Notes: generated by a model from the letters alone, not told the origin. A DNA stretch of 64,000 nucleotides from Diphasiastrum complanatum (GCA_029204225.1 MU832654.1:1-64000), one strand, 5' to 3'; counted from the first letter of the stretch, positions 13,566-26,944 are shown. Numbers and translations are program-made.

Positions 13566-14037
13566 GTTACGTCCATGTCCAATATGTGGGATTCAGAATA
13601 ATTCCTGAAATGGATAGCTGATTTCTCCAGTGTATAAGGTTATTAGTTATGCCTTGTCATTCCAAGCTTGGCCAACAATGTAATTAATAATCTTATGAGG
13701 ATCCAAACCTATAATTTGACATAGGAGCACTTGCATAGTGTTTGACTGCTATAGTGCAAGAATAGGAGGTCAATATCTTATATTTGGGTTGCATGAGATC
13801 CTAAGAGGAATAGTCTCTCCTCAAGAGAGAGAATATATACTAGTGGAAACTCGCTCATCTCCTACTTGGAGTTTCTAGTCCATGAAGCCAGGATCCCCTC
13901 CTCTCTTGCATTCATTCACCATGGCTTGGGGTGAAGTGGTAACCATTTCATGTTGGTTGGGTGGTTTTGCTCCACAGGTGTCCTTTTGGTTGCATGCAAC
14001 AAGATCTAGTCGGATCTTCACTTGGTGATCCTTATAG
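13566..14037 (+). mobile_element. 5' LTR (approximate bounds) of a plus-strand LTR retroelement
   Basis: Begins with TGTTACGTCCATG and lies directly upstream of a tRNA-iMet primer-binding site. A stretch in its first half (TTATTAGTTATGCCTTGTCA, then GGCCAACAATGTAATTAATA) is clearly related to 6676-6990 and 7676-7990. The right end is uncertain: the expected CA end is not right at the primer site. CAACA near 14000 or TTCA near 14021 are possible ends. Confidence 0.55.
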
Positions 14038-14049
14038 TGGTATCAGAGC
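14038..14049 (+). other. primer-binding site (tRNA-iMet type)
   Basis: TGGTATCAGAGC, the standard plant primer-binding site complementary to the 3' end of initiator methionine tRNA. It marks the start of a plus-strand element interior. Confidence 0.85.
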
Positions 14050-16400
14050 AAGGCTTTGCATCAATCAGAAGGTGGAGTTGCTTTTTGTTTTTTCTCAGCT
14101 TTTTGGTATTTCCTCCTTGCTTTTTACTTCCAGGTGATGGAATTGACTTCCAAGTAAGGGGCTTCTCTGAATTTGGTTCAATTTTCAGCCTATTGATCAT
14201 GATTATAAACTAACTCCATAGGATTTGATGGAAATCAATGAATTTTTTATGGTCTTTTGTGATTTTTCACCTAAAATTAAAAAAATTGCTTGGAATTTAT
14301 CATAGCTACTGATCTAGTATGTTTTCTATATTGTACTTGTTGTTTTACAGTCATTATTGATTGGATCTAATGATTGCATGTTGTTTGAAAAGTCAAAAGG
14401 GTGCTTGGATAGTGATTTTTAGCCAAAAACTGGAGTTTTTGCACTAAAAATAAAATATAAAAACCATAATTGACTGAAATCAGAAAACATGGTTTTTTTT
14501 TTTGGTTTTTGGACTAATTTTGGGGGTTTTCACAAAATTCTTGGCCAATACTTTGCATGCACATTTTCAGAGGTATAATGATGTTGTTCTAAGGCTATCA
14601 TGAAGTTTGGTTAGGATTAGACACCATTAAGATCTCAAAAAGTCAAAAAAAATAGTGTATTTTGGGATTTTTTAAAGCTTGAGTACCTTTTAATTGGTGG
14701 TCTAAACCTGTTGGATTTTTTTACCAGCTCAAAGATATGATGGATTGCCTCTAATTTGAGACATCATGCACCCAATTTGGTGGTGTGAGACTTAGGCACC
14801 ATTATGTTGAAGTTTTGCTTGTTGAAGGAGTCCAAAAATGTAATTTTTGCATGATCTGAGCTTATGAATGATTATTGGACCTGATATAAGCCTCTGTGCC
14901 TCTCTAATGAACCTTAGAAGAGTGCTTGTAACCTCTGATTGGATGCTTATTGGGCTGAATAGAGATTTTTGATGAAATCTTTTTGGAAAAGTGCGCCCTC
15001 CAACTTGAATTTTGCTTTACAACGACCAATTTGGTGTCATGTAGAGAAAGTTATGGCTATCGGAAGTTTTTTTTGACAATTTTTGAACTAAAATTCGAAA
15101 ATTTTCCAAATTGTTCTGATGCATGCATGCATGTAACTCAGTTTAGAGCTTTTATGTTGTTGAAAATGTATGGAGATCTCTTTTCTTTATGAACTACATG
15201 TAAACATTGACCTAGTCAAGTGTACTCCTCAAATCAACAAGACATATAATTTTATCATCAGGTCCCAGCCGCCATGTAATTTTATCAGCGGTAGTAATGT
15301 AATAGTGCAAGTCAATAGCTTTCCTCATGCAACAAATGATAGTCTGAAGAAAGAGACTAGGAGAAGGAAGGGGTTCTCCATAACCAAGGGTAACAACATC
15401 CAGAAACCAACCTAAGGACTAAAAGGTTAACATAGATCTAAGTTAGCCATAAAACTGGAATAAGGTAAAGGTAAGGTACTACCCCGGCCAAAAGGTAGTT
15501 GGGTGTGCATCTAAAAAAATGTAGAGAGAGAGAGAGAGAGTAACACATTTCACATAGTTCTCCTTGACAAAGCAAGACCAAACCTTTTGAACCCTTTGTT
15601 TTATAGAATAACAGGTTGTAAAAAAGTTGCATGAAATCTTACAGTACAAAGTACAGTTTAACAAGGCAAGTTTCATCCCACATCACAAAACTGCACGAGT
15701 TAGTACTGTGAAAAGATAGGTTTCATAACTGGACATCAGTTGTTATTCATGTCCAAAAAGACTCATTATAGACAACTTGGATAGCAGAATACATAACATA
15801 GTCCAATATTTCCTACCATCAGTTCAAATATAGCAATACGTATTGCCCTAATGCAACCGTATGAAGGTATACATCATAATGATCAATTTGAGGGCAAGAA
15901 ATCGTATTCTACATGCTTTAATACATTAAAGTGAAAAAAAATCAAATTCCTCTATTAATAGCATAATGGATTTGATCTCTTCATAGTCGTCGAGTATCAG
16001 GGTAGATCTATGCCATACTGACCTCTTAGTCCTCATGTGAACACATGAGCGTCTATATGCTATGATAAGTAGTTAGGCCAGATCCATGCCATACCAACTA
16101 TCCGAGATTTCCAACCCATATCTAAGAATGCAGTCTACAATGTCACCCTAACATAGCACAATGCATTGTGTTTTTACTTTTGCAAAAACAACAGTTTCAA
16201 TATAAGCACAAGTTGGTTCGTTTATAAAGTCGATATCATAAATAACTAAAGTAAGTAATTGCCCCTACATTCATATATCCTTCATGACAAAATTTCCAAC
16301 AAGTTCACACATGTGGGAAATTATCCTCAAGTGTGAATGATCTTATTAAGCTTTATGATCAGCACACAAACTGATTCTAGATTGAATACCAAGATCTAGT
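14050..16400 (+). other. non-coding interior or unrelated AT-rich DNA downstream of the primer site
   Basis: No gag or pol domain follows the primer site; frames are short and low in complexity. A small (GA)n tract lies at 15521-15540. This fits a non-autonomous element (LARD-like) or a 5' end truncated by later insertions. I could not find a matching 3' LTR. Confidence 0.45.
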
Positions 16401-17080
16401 ACAAAATTTAATGGCTTAATCACAATCTAGCATGCTAAGAATCAAAGAATGATAGCTTTTATTAACAAGAGAGAAAAAGTACAAGAATTTAATGCATGAG
16501 CATAAGCCTCAACTCGAGTTAGAGAGAGAAAGAGAGAGCAATATTCAAGCAAACGATAGTGTAGATCCAAATGGCATGGAATAGCTTCAAAGCTTGGTTC
16601 TTCATCAAAGATTATGAGAATGTCTACACATATTTATGGAGTTTGAGGTAGCTCGAGGTAGAACCACATCCATCCACCTTCCATCCACATCTAAACGTGA
16701 AAACTAGAGTATTAGTAACATTTGTCACTTCTCATGCATGCATTTCTACCTACTTTTACCAAGTGTCATTTTTTAAACTAGAATTGTACAAATCACCATG
16801 CATGTGTCCATTTCACTTTGTGCATGTCTTGCATGTCACTATGGATCACTTACAACCATTGCATGTGATATGCCACGAGTTTCTAAGAGCATAATATTGA
16901 TATTTCTAAGTCTACAATCTATATGCAAGTTGTATACTACCAACTAGACTTGAAGAACCCATGTAGCTCGAGTTCCTTCTAGGCCAAATTTGGCATTTAC
17001 ATGATGAAACAACAAACTCACATAGTAAAAGCTTTGTGACAAGTCTAAAGTCAAGATAGATGATTTTTCATTTCTCAACA
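16400..17080 (-). mobile_element. 3' LTR of minus-strand copia element (left bound approximate)
   Basis: Read on the minus strand, the copia pol stop is followed by the polypurine tract AGGAGGAG (plus-strand 17081-17088) and then TGTTGAGAAATG, the LTR start, at 17080. An AATAAAAGC polyadenylation-like signal on the minus strand near 16460 suggests the LTR continues at least to about 16400. I could not locate the inner CA end. Confidence 0.6.
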
Positions 17081-17097
17081 CTCCTCCTAAAAATAAT

Positions 17098-19769
17098 CTA
17101 TGTTGACTTGAACATGGATCTTGGTAATATTCCAAGATTGGCTCTATGCTTGATGAAGGAATTTTTGCTCAAAGGTTTGGTGAGGAAATTTGCAATACAA
17201 GATGATGTGTCGATGTGCTCCAAGTAGATTTCCCCTCCAATGAGCTTCTCTCTCACGAAGTGATGTGCAACTTCGATGTGTTTGCTCCTTGCATGAAATA
17301 TTGGATTGTTGGCAAGAGCTTGTGCTGAAATATTGTCACACATGATCAAAGGTAGATCATTTTCCTTGATTATCTTTAGCTCCATTAGCAACCTCTTGAT
17401 CCAAAGCACTTCTTTTGTTGTAGTAGTAAGTGCCTTATATTCAGCTTCACAAGATGAGAGTGATATAGTATCTTGCTTTTTGGAAAGCCAAGATATCAAA
17501 TTTCCTCCAAGATATATAGCATATGCACTTGTAGATTTCCGATCTGCTTTATCACTTGCAAAATCCGAGTAAGAATAGCCAACTATAGAGAGATCTTCAC
17601 TTTTATATAACAAACCATAATCATAGGTTGAAGATATGTACCTAAGTACCCTTTTGGCCATTTTCCAATGATGAATAGTAGGATTTTGCATAGCTTGGCT
17701 CAACTTATGAACACTAAAACTTACATCAGGCCTAGTTATAGCGAGCCAAATTAAGGAGCCTATAAGACTCCTAAAAAGAGTGATGTCCACAAAGGATCCT
17801 TCATCACCTTTGTTAGGGTCTTTTACAATTTGCTCCATAGGAGTATCAATACTCTTACAATCTAGCATATTGAACTTTTTTAACATTGAAAGAGCATACT
17901 TGGATTGACATACAAAAGCTTTATCATTATATGTAATGAATTTTTCCAAGATCTTGCATCTTGAATTCTTTTCCAAGTGCAATTTTGGTTTCTTCATCTA
18001 ACTTGATACAACTTCCTGTCAGGATACTATCATCAACATAAATGAGAAGAATGACAATATTTCTATCATAAAACTTGACATATAAGGAAGGATCATAGTT
18101 ACTAGGATTAAATTCTAGTGAATCAAGAAAAGTGTTAAGTCGAGAATACCACAACCTTGGAGCTTGCTTTAGTCCATAGAGACTTTTAAAAAGCAAGCAA
18201 ACTTTGGTCTTGTCTTGGATGAACCCAAGAGGTTGATCCATATAAATTTCTTCTTCTAGATATCCATTTAAAAATGCATTAGAGACATCTAGTTGAAAAA
18301 CTTGCCATTTGAAAAAACAAGCAATAGAAATTATGATTCTAATTGATACCATCTTTGCAACTGGAGCAAAAGTCTCCTCATAATCAAGTCCATAAACTTG
18401 AGCAAAACCCTTTGCACAAAGTCTTGCCTTGTACTTGTTGATTGTGCCATCTTGATTATATTTGACTCGAAAAACCCATTTGCAACCAATGGCATGCTTG
18501 TTGGATGGAAGATCCACAAGCACCCATGTCTTGTTGGCAATCAATATGCTTCATATTCCTCCTTCATGGCTAGAAACAAATCTCTTGAGTTGAGTGCATC
18601 GTATACATCCTTTGGCTCCTCATGTGAAATAAAATAAGCATAATTAGTGGAGTTGAGTTCCACTTGCTTGCCCTTATCTCCATATGTAAGCCTCTTAGGC
18701 TCGGATCTTTCTCTTTGTGATCTCCTTGGTGAAAAGATTCGAGGTGACTCCTCCTCAATTCTTGGCCCCATCTCTCCATGATAATCTTCAAGGGTGATGA
18801 TAGGAGAATCCTTTTGAGAATCTTTGATCTCGGCCTCCTCAAAGATGTATTTTTTATTCCCATGGAAAATAGCATCCCTACTCTCAATTGTAACTGAAGT
18901 AAAGGGAACATAAATCTTGTAAGCCTTCTTGTTGGATGAGTATCCAACCATGATCCCTTTGACTGAATTTCGATCATCTCTTTTCCTTGTTTCCAAGGGT
19001 ACATGAACAAAGCAAGCACATCCAAAAACTTTATCAACCTTAGGTTTCTTCTTAAACAAGACTTCATATGGTGATCTTCTTGGCAAGTGCATTGTGAGGT
19101 AATCTATTGCACAAATAATTTGCACAATTAATTGCTTCTCTCCAATATTTAATAGGCAAAAGCTTCAACTCGGATTGCTTTAGCACATTCACATAGAGAT
19201 CGATTTTTTCTTTCAGCAACTCCATTTTGAGATGGAGAATAAGCACAAGAAAACTCTCTCTTAATCCCTTCAGCCTCACAATAATGATAGAACTTGTTGG
19301 AGACGTATTCACCTCCTCCATCACATCTCAAAGCTTTAACTTTGAAAGAAAATTGTTTCTCAACATAAGCTTTGAAGACTAGGAAGTGATCAAATACCAT
19401 AGCTTTTGAAGAAAGTAATTACAACCAAGTATATTTTTGTAAAATCATCAATGAAGGTGACAAAACAAGTTCCACCACCAAAACTATTTTAGGAAGAAAA
19501 ATAAACATCCGAGTGAATTGATTCCAAAGGATGAGAAGTCTTAATAAAAGACTTTTGATATGGCTTTCTATGTGATTTGCAATAGCACAAGCCTCACAAG
19601 GCTTGATATCCTTGGAAAGTGATCTTGGAAGACCAATAGCCTTATCATTTCTGATCATAGAAAGCATAGACTTATAGTTAGGATGCCCCAACCTTCTATG
19701 CCATAACTCCTCCTTAGACATAAGAGCAATTTCACAAAAGTTTGCACTCCTGACAACAATTGGCAACAA
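17098..19769 (-). mobile_element. Ty1/copia retrotransposon, pol region, frame-broken
   Basis: Minus-strand pieces in copia order. GAG-pre-integrase at 19769-19560, with 'ELWHRRLGHPNYKSM' and a C-x-x-C knuckle. Integrase core at about 19560-19064, with 'RCDGGGEYVSN' and 'NGVAERKNRSL'; a first catalytic Asp (HSD) is visible in another frame near 19520. Integrase C-terminus at 19125-18541, with 'RRSPYEVLFKKKP' and 'GYSSNKKAYKIY'. RT at 18544-17927, with 'WVFRVKYNQDG', 'QLDVSNAFLNG' and an intact 'YVDD' box. RT end and RNase H at 17997-17098, with 'DRKSTSAYAIYLGG' and 'SSCEAEYKAL'. The pieces are split by several frameshifts. Gag and protease are not seen above 19.77 kb and no 5' LTR was found, so it is 5'-truncated and not autonomous. 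Catalytic motifs are well kept, suggesting moderate age. Confidence 0.93.
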
Positions 19770-21590
19770 CTACCCACCACTTACAACAACAACAACTGAT
19801 AAGAACATTAAACATGTACATTATTTCAAAGTGCACCTAAAAGATATCTTCCTTTTCTTAAGAACTTGGTTTGTGGTGTGCATTGTGAACCATTTAGAAC
19901 CCTAGAAAAATATATTTTTAAGATTCATGTTGTTTACTTTCTCATGAATGATTTTTTTCTCTTTCATTACCATGAAATGAAAGATACACAAAATGAAAAC
20001 TACCTAAAAGAACATGCATTATAGATCTCATACAAAGGTGTGCATCCATCATGGGTATGTGTGTTCTTCTAAGGTTTTGGATTAATTGGTTATGCATATT
20101 TTCAAAATATGAGCTCAACTATTTTTTAGTATTAGATTGACACTAGATCACTATATTTCAACCCACTTAGAATCATGACTAAATTAACAGTTATTCATTC
20201 ATTCTTTCTCGTGTATGACTTTGTTTTCTTTGATTGATATGTTATCTAAAAAAAAATGAGAACATCATGTGGTTCGATTTCTGCATTAGTTTTAAACCCC
20301 TTACACGTACAAAAAGAATGATCTTAACACATTGAAAAAACATACTTTGTACATCTATGTGATAATAGACTGCACATGTATTAACAAACATATCTAATGA
20401 TTGATTGTGCTTTATCTACACACACACACACACACACACATTTCATTTTCATATTTGGCTATCATTATATGAGGATGGCCTTTGTTGAAATGCAATTGCT
20501 CCCTTGTGCATGAAATTAAGGCATAAGGCAGTGGTTCTAGACTAGTGACAATTGGGGATTGTGTGGTGTCTTTCTCTTGCCGTCCATATTACCACTTCTT
20601 ATTGGCTTTGTGCCATTGACTACCTAGAAGCAACTTAATGGGCAAATCACACCCTAGTCCGAGTCACCCGTAGTGTCCTCATTTGTGTAGCTAATGAAGT
20701 TGAATCCTAACGTCCTGGAGAGGAAACGATTCCTAACCAAGTAAGTGCTCACTACTTATTGGAGAACACACCACTTATGTTACAATTCTAGGGTTCACCG
20801 TCTAAGTCCACCCTTGCATGGTAAAGGACATAAAATGTTAAGTACTTGCTACCTACGCTTACAAATTTAATCTCCAAAAGTTCTAATATTAAAAAACTTG
20901 TTTGACCAAATTTGAGAGCCTCTTTCCACATGCCATTTTTGAGTTCAAACTCCAAACTTGAAAGGATGTCATTTTCTAGAACCCGTATTTTTCTATTGCA
21001 CAAGCTAAAAAGGACTCACTTTTCAAGTCAACGTTTAAAAAGGGAAGCCACTTTAAAGGTGACACCAACATATCTTCTAGAATTCGAGTTCCTTTAGGGT
21101 AAGTGACCCTTTCCACATGCATTGCAATTTGACGTGCATACACAGATTCCATAGTGAAAGGATTTCTTTTCTTAAGTTTCAAATGACGTATTTGTACACT
21201 TGTGCAGGTGACCTTGTTGGGTTTTAGAATGGAAACTCTAATGAAGCCTTGGCTTTCATAGGAAATGTAACTTTCAAAAAGAAGGGTATGTTTCATGTTT
21301 ACCTTTCAATTGACTGAATGCAAAGAAAAAGGGAATGACAATGAGCCCTTTGACATGCATTGAAACCTGCAGAATGCCATCACTGATGTAGCTTCATTTT
21401 CCAAGGGCAAGAAAAAATGTCAGGCCCATCAATTGTAAGGTTAGAAACTCCTGTGTCCTGTGTGTGTGGTCCCCTGCTGCTTGACGTCCTCTGAAAGTGA
21501 AAGGAGAGATTGGGAAATCGGTGTGAAGACCAATTGCTGGTAGACTGTTGACGGTTTGTAGATAGATAATGTCTCCGTTCACACTGCACA
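19770..21590. other. non-coding stretch upstream of the KUP gene
   Basis: Short frames only. A (CA)n tract of about 24 bp lies at 20417-20440. The last few hundred bases would hold the KUP promoter. No RNA gene or mobile element recognised. Confidence 0.5.
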
Positions 21591-21597
21591 GCCACAA

Positions 21598-21616
21598 ATA
21601 TATAGACCTATAAAGG
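21598..21616 (+). promoter_or_regulatory. possible TATA box of the KUP gene
   Basis: ATATATAG followed by CTATAAAGG lies about 95-105 bases upstream of the chosen ATG at 21707, a fitting spacing for a plant TATA box with a short leader. Confidence 0.4.
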
Positions 21617-21706
21617 AGCACCGTGTTTGCTTCTTCACTATTGCATTCTCCTCTCATCTACTTGCTTTGCCACACGAAAGGCAGTAGACAGAAGAGTGGG
21701 TTAGCA

Positions 21707-24700
21707 ATGCCGATGGTCGCAGACAGCAGCGAATTTGCTGGAGATATGAGGCATAGTACTCCAGATAATGTGCCCAGAAATGGGTTTGGACGGATGGACT
21801 CTTTGGAGAAGGAAGCAGAGCGCGTGACAGGAATGGAACAGCACAGCTACCCTAGGGTGATTCTACTTTTGCTGTGTCTAGTTTCACCTGTTCCTTGTTA
21901 GTACAGTTATGCGTGTCCGAATGCTTAAGCGGTAGACTAGTACTGTAGTTATTGGATATGACGTTAAGCTGGTAGCACTTATAAAGAGAACAAACAATTT
22001 ATAATTTTAAAGTTGCTCGGAATCTGTTGTCAATTGATTAAACTAATGTTAATTTTAGATGAGTTGTGTTACTTATCATGTACTGTTGATGATAGCAACA
22101 GCTGCTTGAGAAGCCCAACAAAATACACCACTGTGCGTAAGAAATTAAACAATTTGCATGTAGAAGAAAGCTGCATAATATTGCTTGTTACTTTGGGTTG
22201 GTGGTGTGTAGGCGTTCACAATGGCAGTGACACTGCGGTTGGCATTCCAGACCATGGGCATCGTGTATGGAGATGTCGGCACTTCACCGCTCTACGTCTT
22301 TGATAGCATATTTCCAAACGGAATCAATCACAAAACAGCCGATTTATTGGGAGCAACCTCTCTTATTATTTATACACTAACGCTGATAAGCATTCTCAAA
22401 TACGTGTTCATTGTTTTGAGGGCCAACGACCGAGGGGATGGTAAGCCACTTCGTGTATGCATTACAGAGTTTAGGCGGGTGGATCAATGTCCTGATTAAA
22501 CTTGATCTTTTCCATGAAGTTCCCAGTCGATTGCGCTGATCCTCCTCTCGATTGGCTGCAGGAGGCACGTTCGCGCTCTATTCTCTCATATGTCGCCACG
22601 CGAATGTTAGTCTTATAACGAATCAGAATCCGGAGGATCGAGAAGTGTCAGGATTCAGGGAAGAAGACGAGGCCCAGCATAAGAAACCTTCACTAGTAAA
22701 GCAGTTACTTGAGTCAAGCACAGTTTCAAAGACGTTGCTGCTAATTGTTACTCTTCTAGGAACGTGCATGGTCATTGGCGACGGAGTCTTGACTCCTGCG
22801 ATCTCAGGTGATTACCAATGCTGTAGTGTAATTTAAAGAAGTAGAAATCATGCAGTACAAAGAGTTAATTCATGCCATTGGATTGATGTATGCAGTATTA
22901 TCAGCTGTTCAAGGAATTAAGGTCCAGGCAACTACCCTCAATCAAGGTGAAGTACTAATTTCACATTAAATGGATCTACTGAGGACTCTCATTTGAGTCT
23001 ATGCTTTTTCTCTGCGATGAACAGCTTGCATTAGAATTAGTGGTTGTATTCAAATTATAGATTGTGGCTGGGTTCTGTCTAGCCAGCTCTTACCTCGCAA
23101 TACTTGCAGTATGTGGTGCTGATCTCTAGATAGTGAAACTTGCAGACACGATTGTAGGTATATCTGTAGCGATCTTGGTGCTGTTGTTTAGTGTGCAAAA
23201 GCTCGGAACAGATAAGGTAGGCTTCATGTTTGCTCCTGCTGTGTTCGTGTGGTTTATGATGATCGGAATTATCGGGGTCTACAACATCTTCAAGCACGAA
23301 CCAGGGATGCTTCGGGCATTCAATCCCAAGTACATCTATGATTATTTCAAGGCTAACAAAAAGGACGGGTGGATTAGCTTGGGAGGGGTTGTCCTGTGTA
23401 TTACTGGTAAGCTTCATGTTTTCCACGGTCCACCTCTTGTCTTGGAAGTTGGAATCAAGCTGTACTCAAAAATGAAACTTAGGCAGCTAGGCGCTGTGGA
23501 AGCTTTGATCATCTGGTTTTCAAAAGTCAACACAGAAATGTGCCGTCGCCCGCGTTTAACTTTTTCCATTGCAATTTCGCATTGACTTGGGCCTAGGTCC
23601 TAGAGATCGTTAGGTGGTCATCTGCTATTAAGCTAGCTTATCAGAAAATAACTTAGAATCTTATCTCAAGCCTGCTGACTGATGCAGGTACGGAAGCTAT
23701 GTTTGCAGATTTGGGCCACTTTTCTGTCCGTGCAATTCAAGTAAGCCTGCTAACTGCTTGCAATATTGAATGCCGACATTGATAAGAGTTTGTTATATCT
23801 CCAATTGACATGGATATGCTTTTTCGACCTTGGCACAGATTGGCTTCACATCCATTGTCTTCCCCAGCCTGCTGGCTGCGTATATAGGACAAGCCGCTTA
23901 CCTGTTCAAGCACCCTGAGGACATTGGCCAAACCTTCTACAAGTCCATTCCAGGCAAGATAATATATGCCATATTTATGGTTAAACTAGACATTGTTACG
24001 TATCAATCAGTATAATAGTACGGCCAGGTAGCCATAAATTATAGTCGATTCAGTCACTTCCAGCCAACCTTAACTATGATGTTGATGACAATTCTTGACT
24101 AAGATGTCAATTTCTGTACTGCAAATTCATCAGGTTCAATCTACTGGCCTATGTTTGTTGTAGCGGTTATTGCTGCCATCATTGCAAGTCAGGCCATGAT
24201 ATCTGCCACTTTCTCAATCATCAAGCAATCCCTGGCTCTGGGTTGCTTTCCCCGTGTCAAGATTGTTCATACTTCAAAGAAATTCGTAGGACAGATCTAC
24301 ATCCCAGAAATGAATTGGCTTCTTATGATTCTCTGTATCATCATCACAGCAGGGTTTCGTAGCACAGCCAAAATCGGGAATGCATATGGTAAGTTATATA
24401 CATCTGTCACCTGTGCCTCGACGTTATAATCTGCATCAAAGGATTGGTCAAAATAATGCTTCATTTAGGAAATTAGGAAAACTTCTTGGTACTTACTACT
24501 TACCATGGGTATATGTATTTTTGCCGATCAGTAACCTGTGAATCGAAATATGAATGGAAATCAAGAACTCGCAATCAATCATCTACATTCTCAATTAGTT
24601 CTGACAAGCTGGTATAGAAAGTTACGAAAGTGAAGCAAAATTACTGTCAGCCACAGATGATTAGATTCTTGTGGCCGAAAGTCGAAGCTGAAAAAGCTTG

Positions 24701-25794
24701 AAAAGAAGAATGAAAACTTCAGTCATTCGTGACTGATCAGACCTTACCTTAATGACGTTTTGGTCAATTTGATGATTCTTCCTGACAATGAGATAATTGA
24801 GTGTTTTGCAGGAATTTGCGTGGTTGCTGTCATGTTGGTGACTACAAGTCTGTTAACCATCATCATGCTCATGATCTGGCGGACCAACATCTTCCTGATT
24901 CTTGCCTTTCTACTGATTTTTGGGTCGGTGGAGGTAGTCTACTTCTCATCGGTCCTCTATAAGTTCAAAGACGGAGGGTGGTTACCGTTGCTATTCGCAG
25001 GAATCTTTCTTGCAATCATGAGCGTCTGGCACTATGGCACAGTGAAAAGATATGAGTATGAGATGATGAACAAAATTTCTATGGACTGGGTAGTTGGTCT
25101 TGGCTATAATCTCGGAGTAGTACGTGTTCCTGGAGTCGGACTTGCCTACACAAAACTGGCATTGGGAGTTCCAGCAATTTTCTCGCACTATATCACCAAT
25201 CTTCCCGCCATGCACTCTGTGCTGATTTTCGTGTGCTTGAAATACCTGCCCATCAGCGTCGTTCCCGAAAGAGAGCGCTTCCTGTTTCGCCGAGTTGGGC
25301 CAAAGGCTTTTGGAATGTACAGGGCCATTGTCAGATATGGGTATCAAGATACGGAAGATGAACATGAGACCTTTCAGAGCAGTCTTTTCTATCACCTCAA
25401 AGAATTTCTGAAGTCTGACTCCTTGCTAACAGAATCAGCAGCTACTGTGGCAGATCAACGCCATTTTGCAGAGCAGCAGCTACAAAGTACCAGCTTGTCC
25501 ATTTACCCTTCCAATAATAGTATTATGCCTTCTGATATAAGACGTTCTGATGAGAGTACTGGTGCTGTTGGCACAGAAACAGAAGTAGCATTTCTGGAAA
25601 GGTCTATACAAGCAGGAGTTGTATACATCATGGGGCAGACGGAAGTGAGAGCATCTAGAGAGTCTTCCTTTGTGAAGGGGTTTTTGATCGACATTGCATA
25701 TTCATTTCTGAGGAAGAATTCGAGAGAGAGCAGACTAGCTCTGCATATCCCATCTGAAAGCTTACTGAAAGTGGGCATGATCAATTACGTCTAA
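21707..25794 (+). CDS. KUP/HAK/KT potassium transporter, 9 exons, 780 aa
   Basis: A multi-pass membrane protein of the KUP/HAK/KT family, which moves K+ (H+-coupled in many members) across the plasma membrane or tonoplast. Exons I infer: 21707-21856, 22212-22440, 22562-22807, 22896-22946, 23146-23406, 23688-23740, 23839-23953, 24134-24388 and 24812-25794. They join in phase to 2343 bases, 780 aa plus stop, a normal length for the family. Motifs: '[14 protein letters not shown]' (residues 66-79), '[10 protein letters not shown]' at the end of exon 3, '[11 protein letters not shown]', '[18 protein letters not shown]', '[20 protein letters not shown]', '[10 protein letters not shown]', 'IGNAYG', '[11 protein letters not shown]' near residue 603, then a cytosolic tail ending '[11 protein letters not shown]'. 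I chose the ATG at 21707; an in-frame ATG at 21623 would lie at or before the likely transcript start. Introns are GT-AG except intron 7, which is GC-AG. No broken residue seen. Which KUP cluster it belongs to needs a tree. Confidence 0.95.
23954..24133 (+). other. GC-AG intron 7 of the KUP gene
   Basis: Exon 7 ends ATTCCAG and the intron starts GCAAGATAA, fitting the strong AG|GCAAG consensus of GC-AG introns. It ends CATCAG before GTTCAATCTAC. Only this junction keeps the conserved 'SIPGSIYWP' reading, and no GT donor nearby does. Confidence 0.85.
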
Positions 25795-25805
25795 GCTCAC
25801 ATTCA

Positions 25806-25811
25806 AATAAA
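25806..25811 (+). terminator. possible polyadenylation signal of the KUP gene
   Basis: AATAAA only 12 bases after the stop codon. Plant signals are loose, so a later one may be used. Confidence 0.3.
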
Positions 25812-26604
25812 TGCAGAGAGCACACACAGAAATATTGTGAAATTTTCCATATCTCAAATTTGTTTACTTTGTATTAATGGCTGTCACTGGAGAACAACAT
25901 ATCTGAACAAAGGAAGGAAAACTTATCAAATATGTGGGCCTACTTCTAATTTCACGATGTGTACCAAAGGTGGATAACATTCAAATTAATGGAAAACAAA
26001 TAACATGTGGTATTGTATCACAAAGGCCGTGCCATGTCATATTGTCATACTTTTACTTGATCTCAATCCAACAATTGTAGCATTATGGGAAGGCATTCGA
26101 GACATCATAATACGGGAACAATAAATTTTACTTTTTGCAAAAATTAAAATGATGTACATGATAATATTTAAAAATGTGTGAAAAAATATTTTGTGCCATG
26201 GATTTATGTTTTGATATATGAGCATGATCTTCATAAGTTTTTATTTTATACTAAGAAATTTGATATCATTTTGTTGTAAGTTTTGAAAAGACATTTAAAC
26301 CTTACAAATAACTAATAGGGGTGTTTTCACACACAAGTCCCCTGGCATGTCTAGGTGGCTGGATGTTGACATGTTATTGGTTTTCAAGGCAAGAGTGGCT
26401 CTCGCCCATTTTCACACACAACTCAACTTGCCCCCAAGTGGCAACTAAGCTGGCATCTACATGGTGCCATGCTATGGCAACTTCACAAAGTGCCCCTTCG
26501 CAACTTTGACTTCCACGGGCCTCTAAAATGATCGGACAAATACAAGCATCTCCCTCCTAAAAGTTTCCCACCCTCACAACCACCGGGATTCTCCCTCCTC
26601 ACGC
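25812..26604. other. non-coding stretch
   Basis: AT-rich, no frame with a recognisable motif. It includes the KUP 3' flank. Confidence 0.5.
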
Positions 26605-26770
26605 GATCACATACAACCATCTGGGATTTGAACGGTCGAGGTGAAACACCACCTGTAATTGATCGATGTTTCCGTAAACATTGACTCATAATTAGTATAC
26701 GCAGCTATGTTACAATTGATTGGATATACACACAATATACATTTTTTTGTATACTGAAAATCAATTGATT
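26605..26770 (+). repeat. dispersed direct repeat, copy 1 (pairs with 35248-35402)
   Basis: CACATACAACCATCTGGGAT and the following ~150 bases (including GTAAACATTGACTC and TTGTATACTGAAAAT) recur in the same orientation near 35250 with scattered substitutions and indels. Confidence 0.8.
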
Positions 26771-26944
26771 GACATCAAAAGAGCATTGACTACTTGAAGA
26801 CATACGTACTTGCTCAAACGTTTTAGAAAAAAAAATGTATTTTTTTATTTTTCCAAAGCTTGGTGGAGTTCAATGGCAAAAAAAAAAATGTATTTCTTTG
26901 ATCTTTCCAAAGCTTGGTGGAGTCATTGGCAAAATAACCACTCT

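Noticed and set aside
21623-21706. Upstream in-frame ATG as start of the KUP protein
   Set aside because: It would fall within a few bases of the likely TATA/transcript start, and the extension lacks the acidic start usual in the family.
21916-21965. tRNA-like phrase GTCCGAATGCTTAAGCGGTAGAC
   Set aside because: No acceptor stem or T-loop could be completed; it lies in KUP intron 1.
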